From positions 2,506,501-2,570,500 of the forward strand of contig NZ_CP050700.1 of assembly GCF_010646885.2 (NCBI RefSeq): 64,000 nt of DNA. The letters run 5' to 3'. The DNA is from Desulfopila sp. IMCC35008 (GTDB lineage Bacteria > Desulfobacterota > Desulfobulbia > Desulfobulbales > Desulfocapsaceae). The position numbers and the translations under genes are program-made. Position 1 is the first letter of the stretch; each line of letters opens with the position of its first letter. Under the pieces are notes generated by a model. That model ran no database searches and was not told where the DNA came from. It worked only from the letters and a program-made list of their open reading frames with translations. Of the stretch, positions 25,667 to 35,428 are shown piece after piece.

Positions 25667-25704
25667 TAATAATAAATATTAATAACCCGCTGGAGGTGAT
25701 GTAT

Positions 25705-26133
25705 ATGTTTGAATGGAACAAATCATTGGATATCGGCTATCCTGATATCGATCAACAGCATCAACAATGGATAGACCTATTAAATAAATTGGAACATCAA
25801 TTACTCAACGGTACTTCAAAAAATGAAAAAGAAAATAGATTACTGATATTAAAAGACATTCTTGATTTCACCTCGACCCATTTCAAGAACGAGGAAGAGA
25901 TCATGAAACGCTGCAATTATCCTAACATCGTTGAGCATTATCGTATGCACAAGGATTTTCACCAGAAAGTGTATGACCTGTACAGGGAGGTCCTGGATGG
26001 AAATTACGTTTTGGACTCTGAGTTGATCTCGATACTGAGAAACTGGTTTTTAAGCCACACCCAAAATGAGGATAGAAAAGCATTCCAATACTGTTCTAAA
26101 TCAAAATTATCAGCACCTGACGTACCACACTAA
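25705..26133 (+). CDS. Bacteriohemerythrin
   Basis: 142 residues from the ATG at 25705, which sits 8 bases after GGAGG; the earlier GTG/ATG codons overlap that site. A four-helix bundle that binds O2 at a di-iron centre. The ligand motifs are ordered as in the family: HQQW after DIDQQ, HFKNEEEIM, HYRMHKDFH, and HTQNED near the C-terminus. Free-standing hemerythrins store, sense or scavenge oxygen in microaerophiles and anaerobes. Single-gene unit with its own promoter. Confidence 0.93.
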   Translation: MFEWNKSLDIGYPDIDQQHQQWIDLLNKLEHQLLNGTSKNEKENRLLILKDILDFTSTHFKNEEEIMKRCNYPNIVEHYRMHKDFHQKVYDLYREVLDGNYVLDSELISILRNWFLSHTQNEDRKAFQYCSKSKLSAPDVPH

Positions 26134-26222
26134 ACTTCAAAAAACGTTCGAGGGCTGTTTAAAACAGGATCACTATTTCTTACACCTCATCGAAGATACC
26201 TTCTTCTTCACGTTCGCCCCAT

Positions 26223-27011
26223 TCACCCCATATTTCTGTAGAGATCAGGCTTCCTGCCATCTACTACCGGAATTGCCTTTCGAACTTCTGCAACCTCGTC
26301 AAGATCGAGGGAAACTGTGGCATAGCTCTCTTCCACTCCTAATTCTGTAAGGATTCTTCCATCAGGTGCCACTGCCATAGAATTACCGCCATGTCCGTCC
26401 CTCGTACCGGCAGCGTTTACACCAATAACAAAACATTGATTTTCAATGGCCCTCGCCCGAAGAAGAATTTGCCAGTGAGTAATTCTTTTCATGGGCCATT
26501 GACCACTAATGATCAAAATTTCAGCTCCAGAGAGGCGAAGGTTATGAAGTAATTCGCAAAAGCGCAAATCATAACAAATGGCAAGACCGATATGTCTGCT
26601 TTCGATCTCATATTTGCAAATTTTGGTACCACCAATAAGATAACGGTCTTCGTGAAACATCGGCACCAGGTGTATCTTGTCATATTGGGTTACTAACTCA
26701 CCTTTTGTATTGATGACCTGGGCTCGGTTAACAATTCCATCAACTGTTTTTGCGGCCACAGACCCACCGGCAAACCACACTCCGTAGGCACGTGCAATTT
26801 CACCAAGAAACTCTGCCTCGTCATCACCATTCTCGCTTGCAAGCGTGGCTAAATCCTGAAGTGCATAACCTGTAGACCAAAGTTCAGGAAGAACAATCAA
26901 GCCTGGCCTGGCCTCCTGCTTAACGACACGTTCAACGAGCCTTCGGGTAGTACGAAAGTTTGCAGCCTTATCAGCCTTAACAACATCCTGCTGGACAAGT
27001 GTTATATTCAT
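26223..27011 (-). CDS. Carbon-nitrogen hydrolase (nitrilase superfamily, omega-amidase-like)
   Basis: 262 residues. The catalytic triad is visible: Glu in VLPELWSTGY, Lys in YDKIHLVPMF and Cys in LAICYDLRFCELL. The arrangement with FHEDRYLIGG and a C-terminal DLDEV region resembles omega-amidase/YafV, which hydrolyses 2-oxo-acid amides such as alpha-ketoglutaramate, closing the glutamine-transaminase methionine salvage cycle. The start ATG overlaps the metC stop by four bases, so the two are co-translated; the link to sulfur amino acid metabolism supports the omega-amidase reading, but the exact substrate is inferred. Confidence 0.85.
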   Translation of the reverse strand: MNITLVQQDVVKADKAANFRTTRRLVERVVKQEARPGLIVLPELWSTGYALQDLATLASENGDDEAEFLGEIARAYGVWFAGGSVAAKTVDGIVNRAQVINTKGELVTQYDKIHLVPMFHEDRYLIGGTKICKYEIESRHIGLAICYDLRFCELLHNLRLSGAEILIISGQWPMKRITHWQILLRARAIENQCFVIGVNAAGTRDGHGGNSMAVAPDGRILTELGVEESYATVSLDLDEVAEVRKAIPVVDGRKPDLYRNMG

Positions 27012-28168
27012 ACCGTTCTCAACTCTCTGGCTTTACTCTCCGATTTTACAAAACTGTTTTTAAAAACCTTCAAACCATCTTCAAGGTCGTTTTGTAGTGC
27101 ATCCACGTCTTCAAGTCCTACATGAAGACGAATGACTTTTTTCCCAGCTATCATTTTAGAAAAAGGGCGGTCATATTCCCCTATGGTAACAAGGCTCTTG
27201 AAACCACCCCAGCTAAAGCCTATTCCAAATAACTTAAGTTTGTCCAAAAAAAGAGACACCTTCTCTTCTGAATAATCATCTTTCAGGGTGAACCCGAACA
27301 GACCGGATGAACCACTAAAATACTTCTTCCAAAGGGCATGTTGTGGATGCTCCTCCAGGGCAGGATGTAGAACCCTATCAACAAGGGGATGAGATGCCAG
27401 CCACTCTCCGAGCCTCAAGGCTGATCTTTCATGTTGCCTCAAGCGAACCCCAAGGGTATGCAGTCCCCTCAGTGCAAGATAACAATCCTGAGACGGAGCG
27501 AACAACTCCATCGTAGTATAGAACGCCTCTACCTGCTTCGAATATTCTTCATTTGTCGTCACGGTACCCAGCAAGACATCGGAATGCCCTGAGATATATT
27601 TGGTTACAGACTGGATTACAATATCGACTCCATAGTTAAAAGGATCCAGAAACAGGGGCGTCGCCCAGGTGTTATCAAGAATTGTACAGATCCCCTTTGA
27701 ACCGGCGATTGCAGCAACCTGCTCTATATCCTGAATCTCAAAGGTATTTGAACCGGGAGCTTCCAGGAAGATAAGTCGGGTATTTGCCTTGATATAGTTT
27801 TCAATATCTTCACCAACGTTACCGGGAATCACCTCAAACTCGACGTTATACTTTGCTAAGATCCTGGAGCAGAACTGAGCAGTCGGACCATACACATTTT
27901 CTACGACCAGGATATGATCTCCACTCGAGGTTAAGGCCATCAAAGTATTCACAATTGCACTTATCCCTGAAGGGAAGGCCCGAGTCAAAAAACCACCTTC
28001 AAGTGCGCATAACTTTTGTTCAAACTCCCGCTGAGTCGGCAACCTATCAGTTCCATAAGTGATTCCATCATAGGATCCATCAGATATGGCCAGCAGGTCC
28101 TGATACGAATCAAAGAGAACTGTCGAGCCACTATAAACAGGTGGATTAATCATCCGGATATTTTTCAT
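27008..28168 (-). CDS. metC: Cystathionine beta-lyase (PLP enzyme)
   Basis: 386 residues of the Cys/Met metabolism PLP family. The YSGSTVLFDS start, Y in GITYGTDRLPTQ, the lysine Schiff-base motif SVTKYISGHSD, and the C-terminal IRLHVGLEDVD are typical of proteobacterial MetC, which splits cystathionine into homocysteine, pyruvate and ammonia in methionine synthesis. GAGGAAAG precedes the ATG. Cystathionine gamma-synthase/lyase relatives differ mainly in active-site loops that cannot be judged firmly here. Co-translated with the downstream omega-amidase-like gene; divergent from a small IS-interrupted gene. Confidence 0.87.
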   Translation of the reverse strand: MKNIRMINPPVYSGSTVLFDSYQDLLAISDGSYDGITYGTDRLPTQREFEQKLCALEGGFLTRAFPSGISAIVNTLMALTSSGDHILVVENVYGPTAQFCSRILAKYNVEFEVIPGNVGEDIENYIKANTRLIFLEAPGSNTFEIQDIEQVAAIAGSKGICTILDNTWATPLFLDPFNYGVDIVIQSVTKYISGHSDVLLGTVTTNEEYSKQVEAFYTTMELFAPSQDCYLALRGLHTLGVRLRQHERSALRLGEWLASHPLVDRVLHPALEEHPQHALWKKYFSGSSGLFGFTLKDDYSEEKVSLFLDKLKLFGIGFSWGGFKSLVTIGEYDRPFSKMIAGKKVIRLHVGLEDVDALQNDLEDGLKVFKNSFVKSESKARELRTV

Positions 28169-28218
28169 CCTATTTTCTTTCCTCTATTTATCGGTTGTTG
28201 GAGGTGATGTGTACACCC

Positions 28219-28285
28219 ATGAGCGAAATACAGGTGTTGTTATTACGGCAGGCATTGTCAGATGAAAGAAGTCCACCATTAATTA
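28219..28285 (+). pseudogene. Small Cys-rich protein gene, 5' part (interrupted by IS5-type element)
   Basis: The ATG at 28219 follows GGAGG at a slightly long distance and codes for MSEIQVLLLRQALSDERSPP before the target duplication TAATTA (28280-28285). Removing the IS and one TAATTA copy joins it in frame to 29907-30058, giving a 72-residue protein. No family recognised. The insertion should inactivate it. Confidence 0.65.
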
Positions 28286-29900
28286 GAGCCTCCTCAGAAA
28301 AACACCGTCCATATTACGCGGCAACGAGCCCGGCAGTGATCCGCATGGAGAAATTGCCGAAAGCAACAGCTAAAACCTTGGTACAGAGTCTGAAAAGTAG
28401 AGCCAACAACGATAGCGCAAGATTTTTACTCAACTTCTTGAGCAGAACCATGAGGTTCATCACCAAGAAGATACAGTTGATCCATGCTTCTGAGGTCTTT
28501 TGCAGCTTGGCTCGGATATAGTTGAGTCGGTAGCCGTTTTTACCTTGCCCGAACTTACCTTCAATCGGGATTCGTTCCCGACTGTCCTGGATTCGCTGTT
28601 GCTTCATTTTTCGAATCTTTTCTGTATTCTCTGCCGATTGCTTTGGGGGACGGCCAAGTGCTTTACCGCCAAAGCGAATTCCTTTTTCCTTGAGGTACTT
28701 TCGGTTATCTCGCGAGCCATATAACTGATCAGCCAGAACAACCTCTGGGTAATGACCAAACCGCTGTCGATAATCCTCCACCTGCTTTTTCAAATCCTTA
28801 CTCTCATTGAACGCATCCCAACCGATATGGTCAACAAACGCCAGGCCGTCTTTCATACTGACACTGATCTTGGCGCCGAATTCAGTTTTCTTGCTTGCCT
28901 TGCCGCGCACTATCGGACGAACATGGGGTTGAGATATGGATACGATTCTGTCATCACACCTGTTTTGCCGGTTTCTGTACATTCCGTCCTGCTGCGAATA
29001 CAAATGCTGAATGATCCAGTATTGCCGTTGCAGGCCATGCGGTAAGGGAAAAGGAGCGCTTCCCAAAGAGTCAAGCAGGGACGATATGTGCTTTAAGTTT
29101 CGCCTCAGGTACTGCAATTGCTCACGCAGCGCGCGACGGCGAACCTTCACGCTTGGCTTTTTGTTTTTGGCAATCTTCAGATACTGTTTTCTCGCTTTAC
29201 GGCGATAGGTCCTCGGCTTCTTAGTGTAGTCACTCAGAGCATACAGTTCATCGATCAGCTTCTCGGAAATCTCGCGAGCCTCATTGAGTAAGCTCAGATC
29301 GGTCGGGTAACGAATCGCCTGCTCCGCAACTGTGGCATCGAGAAGCAGTTTCCCTCGATTTTCCTCTTTCGCTTTTCCTGTACGACGGGGCTTACCTATC
29401 TTTTCGAGGATAACTTGTTCAAATCCGGCAAACACTTCAGACCCCATCCGTTTTCGGATATCTACAAACAAGCTGGCCGCAAACGGTGGCTTATCCACAT
29501 AACTGCTGAAGCCTACAAAGTACTGGAGGTACGGGTTTTCCTGGATCTGCATAACCGTCTCCTCGTCACTCAGAGTCAGCTTATGTTTGATGATCATTGC
29601 CCCTATCACCAGTCGCGCATCTTTACCAGGTCGCCCCTTTCCCGGATTCATAGTCTTGTAATAGCATGTAGCCAGGTCATCCCATGGGATAACTTCGCTC
29701 CATTTCACCCACCGGTTTTGCGGATTCAGCGAACCACCAAAGGGGAGGCTGAATCCATCCAAACTGAGTTGCTTACTGCTCGTATATCGAATCATGTGCA
29801 AGCCTTTTGAGGTATATGTCGTTGAACTTCTACATATTATACCAGATACAAGGAAGGTATGCTTGCAATTACAGTCGGTTATCTATTTCTAAGGAGAATC
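28286..29900 (-). mobile_element. IS5-type insertion sequence, complete, with target duplication
   Basis: 1615 bases. The ends read GAGCCTCCTCAGAAA (left) and, inward from the right, GATTCTCCTTAGAAA. The flanking TAATTA occurs at 28280-28285 and 29901-29906; it is itself palindromic, so the exact cut is uncertain by a few bases. One intact transposase gene on the minus strand. Confidence 0.88.
28314..29801 (-). CDS. IS5/IS1182-type DDE transposase
   Basis: 495 residues. An N-terminal DUF772-like domain (GRPGKDARLVIGAMIIKHKL, DEETVMQIQENPYLQYFVG) is followed by a DDE_Tnp_1 core with LLLDATVAEQAIRYP (first Asp), VLADQLYGSRDNRKYL (second Asp) and RIPIEGKFGQGKNGY (Glu). Between them is a long basic coiled-coil insertion (about 180-260). 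The hydrophobic C-terminal tail (LALSLLALLFRLC) is as seen in related elements. The frame is intact, so the element is potentially active. Confidence 0.93.
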   Translation of the reverse strand: MHMIRYTSSKQLSLDGFSLPFGGSLNPQNRWVKWSEVIPWDDLATCYYKTMNPGKGRPGKDARLVIGAMIIKHKLTLSDEETVMQIQENPYLQYFVGFSSYVDKPPFAASLFVDIRKRMGSEVFAGFEQVILEKIGKPRRTGKAKEENRGKLLLDATVAEQAIRYPTDLSLLNEAREISEKLIDELYALSDYTKKPRTYRRKARKQYLKIAKNKKPSVKVRRRALREQLQYLRRNLKHISSLLDSLGSAPFPLPHGLQRQYWIIQHLYSQQDGMYRNRQNRCDDRIVSISQPHVRPIVRGKASKKTEFGAKISVSMKDGLAFVDHIGWDAFNESKDLKKQVEDYRQRFGHYPEVVLADQLYGSRDNRKYLKEKGIRFGGKALGRPPKQSAENTEKIRKMKQQRIQDSRERIPIEGKFGQGKNGYRLNYIRAKLQKTSEAWINCIFLVMNLMVLLKKLSKNLALSLLALLFRLCTKVLAVAFGNFSMRITAGLVAA

Positions 29901-29906
29901 TAATTA

Positions 29907-30058
29907 GTCCTGAAGAATTAACTGTAATCGCATTGTGCCTATCAGGCTGCCGTAGATATTGCGCTCAAGCTTTTCTTGATAACGGGAAAAACCATTGTCA
30001 TCCAATATATACCGCACTAATAATCAAACACTGCGAGGGATGTGCTGTAAAGCTATAA
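29907..30058 (+). pseudogene. Small Cys-rich protein gene, 3' part
   Basis: Continues the frame of 28219-28285: SPEELTVIALCLSGCRRYC, then NHCHPIYTALIIKHCEGCAV, ending at TAA 30056-30058. The reconstructed 72-aa protein has six Cys and several His in the second half, which may form a metal site. The last 35 bases overlap the convergent gene at 30024. Identity unknown. Confidence 0.65.
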
Positions 30059-31898
30059 AGATAAAAGAATAAGTAGAAAGAAGAAATAACCAAAGCGAGA
30101 ACACCCCAACCCAGCGTTCGGAAAGGTGGTGCCGAATAAGGCCAAAAACGGCCCCTGCCATGCCGATCACAGGAAAGAGATATCTGCCCTGGGGTTGAAA
30201 ATCACCGACCCAGGAATGATACAACGACGATGCAGTAAGCAAGACAGCCAAGACAATTGCACCTGAACATATTAATCGAACATCCATGCTGCCAAAAACA
30301 ACAATCACACCAACAACATAACAGAGAAAGGCAATAATCGACCATTTAAAGGCTTTATAATAGCTTGTATGGGCATCAATCTTGAAATATCCGTAAAGGC
30401 CAAAGGAGGACTTAAAGGTCTTTGTTCCCCAGTGGTATACATTCACCATATCCTTGAGTGACACCCCTCTCTCCTTCATGTGGAGAGTAAATACTTGTTG
30501 TTCAATGGGTACTCCGTCGTAATCATGTTTATTGTCAGAGCAAGTGGCCTGGGCTTTTTCCAAAAGAGCTTCCCGCTCAAAGCCATTCACGGTATAGTCA
30601 GCCACTTTCTTTGATCCATAAACCACTAACCCCATGCAACATATAAGCAACACTCTCATGACGTATCTTTTTCGGTTTTCGCAACCAACCCTGCTAAAAA
30701 AGAAAATAAGGTAACACAACAGAGTGAAAAGAGTAAATGCAAGATAGTTGTGCTTAAGCAGCAACAGTAAACCGAACCCAAGGCCACACACCAAACCGTA
30801 CCAGAGAGGGGTCTGTTCGTCCCTTGTAAAAAGGTATCTGTTGAGCATACTTTCTTTTCTTACAACCTGGCATCCTGCAACAAAAGCCAGGGTCAGGGCG
30901 AAAAAACCGGAGTTACAATAACTAAACAAATACCAGATCTGGGGCGACAGTAAAAGTGGCAGGGCCACTACCCTTGCCGGGACACTTTTCAGCGTATACA
31001 GAACAAGGAAGAACAGGGTTATAACACCGAACATTCTCTCATTTTTATATTTATCATGAAAAAATGGCTCCGTGAGAAAAGCTACTTTCCCCGCGACAAG
31101 GTAATAAATTTCATCTGCATTCAAACGCGATACGCCGTAAGGACTATAGGTACAACTGATTTCTTCAGACAGGATATGAGGAGGAAGCCAGTTTGATTTG
31201 TAGTACTGAGCCGCACCTGCATGGACATATTCATCAGGATGAACATTTCCCCTGCTGACAAATGCCATAGTGGCCACGAGCACCAGTACTACAGATAGAA
31301 AGACCGGAACAAAAAGGAAATCAGTAGCCAGAAAGCCAAGGGTGTAGTAACAGAGGAGGGAAAATGACAGCAAGGCAAGTAAGATCGCTGCTTCACGCCC
31401 ATAATTATAATCAGCCTTTTCCAATTGCGGGAAAAAGATCAGGGCAGGATCATCTCCAGAGGAAACAATATGAAAGATATCATTTTTTATCCATTTTTTA
31501 CGTATCTGATCACCCAGTTGTAACCCTTTGAAATCCGCCGCTGTTGACAACCGAATCGGACTATACCCTTTCTGGCGTATAACGATTGAATGTACAGCGA
31601 CCTTTCCCTCATATTCATGGGTATCGATGCGCAACCGTTCAACCTGCTCCATATCAGTCAGGGAAAATTTGTACTTCATTTTTTTCCCTGATATCCAAAC
31701 TTTTGCCATGTTTTTTTCCGCAAAAGGTTCTCCCGCCTCAGCCCAATAAATCTTAAACCAGCAATTCTTCTCAGATTGAATCGTCAGGTCAACCTGGGCC
31801 CTGGCAAAAAACAAAAAATAATAAAGAAGTGTTACAGCTGTACACACAAACAGCAGAAACACAATTCTTTTAGAACCTTCCGTCATCTCAGTATCCAC
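30024..31898 (-). CDS. Polytopic membrane protein, DUF2142/GT-C-like
   Basis: 624 residues. One N-terminal transmembrane helix (IVFLLFVCTAVTLLYYFLFF) leads into a soluble domain of about 130 residues rich in beta strands, then about ten transmembrane helices. GNVHPDEYVHAGAAQYY after the third span and DFQPQGRYLFPVIG near the end match the acidic loop and the QGRYxxP motif seen in DUF2142 proteins, suggestive of a polyprenyl-linked glycosyltransferase of the GT-C fold. Substrate unknown. Alone in its transcription direction after the fumarase terminator region; no polysaccharide cluster nearby. Confidence 0.75.
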   Translation of the reverse strand: MDTEMTEGSKRIVFLLFVCTAVTLLYYFLFFARAQVDLTIQSEKNCWFKIYWAEAGEPFAEKNMAKVWISGKKMKYKFSLTDMEQVERLRIDTHEYEGKVAVHSIVIRQKGYSPIRLSTAADFKGLQLGDQIRKKWIKNDIFHIVSSGDDPALIFFPQLEKADYNYGREAAILLALLSFSLLCYYTLGFLATDFLFVPVFLSVVLVLVATMAFVSRGNVHPDEYVHAGAAQYYKSNWLPPHILSEEISCTYSPYGVSRLNADEIYYLVAGKVAFLTEPFFHDKYKNERMFGVITLFFLVLYTLKSVPARVVALPLLLSPQIWYLFSYCNSGFFALTLAFVAGCQVVRKESMLNRYLFTRDEQTPLWYGLVCGLGFGLLLLLKHNYLAFTLFTLLCYLIFFFSRVGCENRKRYVMRVLLICCMGLVVYGSKKVADYTVNGFEREALLEKAQATCSDNKHDYDGVPIEQQVFTLHMKERGVSLKDMVNVYHWGTKTFKSSFGLYGYFKIDAHTSYYKAFKWSIIAFLCYVVGVIVVFGSMDVRLICSGAIVLAVLLTASSLYHSWVGDFQPQGRYLFPVIGMAGAVFGLIRHHLSERWVGVFSLWLFLLSTYSFIFIALQHIPRSV

Positions 31899-32278
31899 TA
31901 TTTTTCATAATGATTACAAAGTCAAAGCCAACTGCACTGACAGGAGATTACTCCCGAGGCCTGGCACACTTCATCATCAGTACAGGAAAGCTAACAGATA
32001 AGAAACACTTTGGAATAGACGAACCGCCCCCCGGTTCCGGGTAGTGACAGTCTCCCGCCCTGCGTTGCGTCTTCGGGATTATGCCATTACACTCCCTTTC
32101 CATGTTAAGAGTGGTATGAAATTTACAGCCTTACTCTCCCAACAACAATAGTTTTTTATATATAGAAATGACACTCACAATATAACAAAGGGGCACCATC
32201 TAGGCTGCCCCTTTGAAATTGAGTTGATAGGTCCCCTTGATTATTGCTCCATACTTATCATATGGGGGATGGCACGAG
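31899..32278. other. Intergenic region after the class I fumarase gene
   Basis: 380 bases. Contains the hairpin at 32186-32215 and presumably the promoter of the membrane protein gene. Nothing else recognised. Confidence 0.45.
32186..32215 (-). terminator. Probable terminator downstream of fumarase
   Basis: A perfect 10-bp stem CAAAGGGGCA/TGCCCCTTTG with a 10-base loop, 63 bases after the stop codon. The T-rich tail on the minus strand is weak (TTATATT). Confidence 0.55.
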
Positions 32279-33895
32279 CTACATCAGGCCTGTGAAAAAA
32301 TCGTTGCCCTTATCATCCACCAATATATAAGCCGGGAAATCCTCGACTTCAATTTTCCATACAGCCTCCATGCCCAGTTCAGGATAATCGATACACTCCA
32401 CTTTTTTGATATTTTCTTCAGCAAGTATAGCCGCAGGACCGCCAATGGAACCAAGATAGAAACCACCATTTTTCTTACAGGCATCCGTTACCTGCTGTGA
32501 CCGATTCCCCTTGGCAATCATCACCATGCTGCCGCCTTTGGCCTGAAGCAGCCCAACGTAACTATCCATACGGCCTGCTGTTGTTGGTCCAAAAGAACCG
32601 GATGGCTTACCCGCTGGAGTCTTAGCCGGACCAGCGTAATAGATCGGATGGTTGCATAGATAATCGGGAAGATCATTTCCGGCATCAAGAATCTCCTTAA
32701 ACTTGGCGTGAGCGATATCCCGCCCCACAACAATGGTTCCTGTAAGCATTAGCGACGTCCCCACCGGGTGCTTGGTAAGCTCTGCAAGGACATCTTTCAT
32801 AGGCATATTCAGATCTATTTTCACCCCATGATCATGCTTTCCCCTGTATTTATCAGGTATGAGTCTTCCAGGGTTGGTATCCAGCTGTTCGAGCCAGAGG
32901 CCCTCTTTATTAATCTTCGCCCTTATATTCCGGTCAGCAGAACAGGAAACACCCATACCGACAGGACAGGATGCACCATGCCTTGGGAGCCGGACAACAC
33001 GTATATCGTGAGTAAAGTACTTCCCACCGAACTGTGCTCCGATATTGGTATCCCTGGCGGCCTGTTGGAGTTTTTCCTCGAGCTCTACATCACGGAAGGC
33101 ACGGCCATGCTCGTTCCCTGTTGTTGGCAATGTGTCATAATATTTGGCAGAGGCAAGTTTAACCGTTTTAAGATTGGCTTCTGCACTCGTACCACCAACA
33201 ACAAAAGCAAGGTGATAAGGGGGACAGGCTGCAGTCCCGAGGGTTTTCATCTTTTCAACCAGAAAGTTCTCAAGTGTTGACGGATTTAACAGAGCCTTCG
33301 TCTCCTGGAACAGATACGTTTTATTTGCACTTCCCCCACCCTTTGCAATAAACAGAAACGAATATTCCGAGCCTTCGACCGCATACAGATCAATTTGGGC
33401 AGGCAGATTCGTCCCGGTATTTTTCTCCGTATACATATCAAGAGCTACAGTCTGCGAGTAACGCAGGTTTTCTTCTGTATACGTTTTGTACACCCCTTGA
33501 GAGAGAGCTTCAGCATCGTTGGAACCGGTCCAGACCTGTTGCCCCTTCTTGCCCATAACAATGGCGGTACCTGTATCCTGACATATCGGCAACTCAAATT
33601 GTGAGGCAACTTCAGCGTTCCTCAGAAAAGCCACGGCAACTCCCTTTTCATTCATTGATGCTTCATCATCCTCAAGGATTCTGGCAACCTGCTCATTATG
33701 GGCGGAGCGTAACAGGAAAGAGACATTCTTCATGGCGAGATTGGAGAGTGCTGTCAAGCCAGCAGGGTCAATTTTTATGATCTCCTGACCGTTAAAGGTT
33801 TCGACCGATACATATTTTTCGGATCCCTCGACTTTCGCGTATTTTGTATCGGCTTTTCCCAGGGGAAACGGTTCCTGATATATAAAATCTGCCAT
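32279..33895 (-). CDS. fumA: Fumarate hydratase class I (iron-sulfur, fused alpha-beta)
   Basis: 538 residues from the ATG at 33895, which has AAGGAGAG upstream; the longer frame lacks such a site. Both fumarase domains (alpha about 1-320 and beta 340-538) are in one chain, as in E. coli FumA/B. 4Fe-4S ligand Cys candidates lie in [21 protein letters not shown] and [13 protein letters not shown]. It interconverts fumarate and malate in the cytoplasm; the cluster makes it oxygen-sensitive. [12 protein letters not shown] in the beta part is a family landmark. A second, cluster-free fumarase is encoded at 46896. Confidence 0.94.
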   Translation of the reverse strand: MADFIYQEPFPLGKADTKYAKVEGSEKYVSVETFNGQEIIKIDPAGLTALSNLAMKNVSFLLRSAHNEQVARILEDDEASMNEKGVAVAFLRNAEVASQFELPICQDTGTAIVMGKKGQQVWTGSNDAEALSQGVYKTYTEENLRYSQTVALDMYTEKNTGTNLPAQIDLYAVEGSEYSFLFIAKGGGSANKTYLFQETKALLNPSTLENFLVEKMKTLGTAACPPYHLAFVVGGTSAEANLKTVKLASAKYYDTLPTTGNEHGRAFRDVELEEKLQQAARDTNIGAQFGGKYFTHDIRVVRLPRHGASCPVGMGVSCSADRNIRAKINKEGLWLEQLDTNPGRLIPDKYRGKHDHGVKIDLNMPMKDVLAELTKHPVGTSLMLTGTIVVGRDIAHAKFKEILDAGNDLPDYLCNHPIYYAGPAKTPAGKPSGSFGPTTAGRMDSYVGLLQAKGGSMVMIAKGNRSQQVTDACKKNGGFYLGSIGGPAAILAEENIKKVECIDYPELGMEAVWKIEVEDFPAYILVDDKGNDFFTGLM

Positions 33896-34057
33896 GCCTC
33901 TCTCCTTCTTTGCTGTGGGGATTGCACTTGTAGATAACACTGTTATCCAAAATGCTTTTGTAGACTCTTCAACAACGCGTAATTTCGTTTAATAATCGAT
34001 TACTGTTTTACCCCGCCCATGGTCTAAACGCCAGACCTTTTTTACCCATGACCGAGC

Positions 34058-35341
34058 TCACCCTGCGGTTTTCACAATTTTCCTGCGCAAAATTGTATGA
34101 ATCGGATACTCCGGTGCTACCGGATCTGTCTGCAGCAGAACCCTGTTACCGGGATTGGCTTTTTCCACCTTATTCCCTTCTTCATCATACATACCAACAA
34201 TCCTTGTGGATTTTACACCAAACCCTTTCCCCATAAACTCCACCTCTTCTCCGGGAAAGAGGGTGTTGCGTATTTCCACAAAATGGCTTTCACCAGGCCT
34301 ACGTATGACTGCAACAGGCTCATAGGTCTGTTCAACGCGTGAGGTGATATAATTCATCTCCCCCTCTCCCGGCTTCTCATGAATGAAATTATCACTGACT
34401 CCTCGCGTTCCTGTCTTGAGTAATTCTTCCATGAACTCTGTGGGTAGCGAAATTTCATCAGGTCGCAACCACTGTTCAGCCGGAAGCTCTTTCAGGTAAT
34501 CAAGAGCCGCTCTGTAGATACGTACCACCCCACCTACATAAAAGATCGACTTCATTCGCCCTTCTATCTTGAGTGAGTCGAGCCCACTATTTACAAGTAG
34601 CGGTAAGGTCTCCAGCAAACAAAGATCCTTGGCGTTAAAAATATACGTACCCCGTTCATCCTCCTCAACCGGGAATAACTGACCAGGCCTTTTTTCTTCG
34701 ACCAACTTATAACTGTAGCGGCATGGATGCGCGCAATTGCCTCGATTTGCGTCACGCCCAGTCATATAATTTGAGAGCATGCACCTGCCGGAATAGGAAA
34801 TACAAAGTGCACCATGCACAAACACCTCTATTTCAGCACTTATACTTTTCCGTATCTCCTGCACTTCCTGAAGCGACAACTCCCTGGCCAGGTTCAGTCG
34901 GGACACCCCCTGTGTCGTCCAGAACGAGGCGGAAGCATAATTTGTCACGTTAGCCTGAGTCGAAAGATGTACCGGGAGATCAGGAACATGTTTCCTGGCC
35001 TCAGCCAGGATACCGGGATCTGATACGATAATGCCGTCTGCCCCCATCCCTTGAATGTCTTTCAGATATTGGGCAAGTCCAACAAGGTCTTCATTATGGG
35101 CCAGTATATTTACCGTCACATATACCTTCACACCATGCTCATGACTGTATTGTATTGCCTCAGCCATCTTGTCCATACTGAAATTTCCGGCCTTGGCCCG
35201 GAGGCTGAATTTTTTTCCCCCGAGATATACTGCGTCGGCACCATAATGCACAGCGGTGACCAGCTTTTCAAAATTACCTGCTGGAGCAAGGAGCTCCGGG
35301 ATTCGTATGGTCTCTTCTTTGTTGCTTTCTTTTTCTGTCAT
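34058..35341 (-). CDS. trhP: U32-family tRNA hydroxylation protein TrhP
   Basis: 427 residues. The U32 peptidase-like signature is complete: EVFVHGALCISYSGRC followed by MLSNYMTGRDANRGNCAHPC, with Cys residues proposed to bind a cofactor or cluster. TrhP (YegQ) makes the prephenate-dependent 5-hydroxyuridine at tRNA position 34. The N-terminal ELLAPAGNFEKLVTAVHYGADAVY is a TIM-barrel start. The C-terminal beta domain (about 345-427) is present, consistent with TrhP rather than the shorter UbiU/V proteins. Divergent from mnmA, whose product modifies the same anticodon position. Confidence 0.88.
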   Translation of the reverse strand: MTEKESNKEETIRIPELLAPAGNFEKLVTAVHYGADAVYLGGKKFSLRAKAGNFSMDKMAEAIQYSHEHGVKVYVTVNILAHNEDLVGLAQYLKDIQGMGADGIIVSDPGILAEARKHVPDLPVHLSTQANVTNYASASFWTTQGVSRLNLARELSLQEVQEIRKSISAEIEVFVHGALCISYSGRCMLSNYMTGRDANRGNCAHPCRYSYKLVEEKRPGQLFPVEEDERGTYIFNAKDLCLLETLPLLVNSGLDSLKIEGRMKSIFYVGGVVRIYRAALDYLKELPAEQWLRPDEISLPTEFMEELLKTGTRGVSDNFIHEKPGEGEMNYITSRVEQTYEPVAVIRRPGESHFVEIRNTLFPGEEVEFMGKGFGVKSTRIVGMYDEEGNKVEKANPGNRVLLQTDPVAPEYPIHTILRRKIVKTAG

Positions 35342-35428
35342 TGTCGATTAATCTGTAATGTCATTTTCATGGAAAACCGAACGTACCTGCGCCGGTTTCA
35401 GAAAGGGTACAACCCACACTCTTAATAG

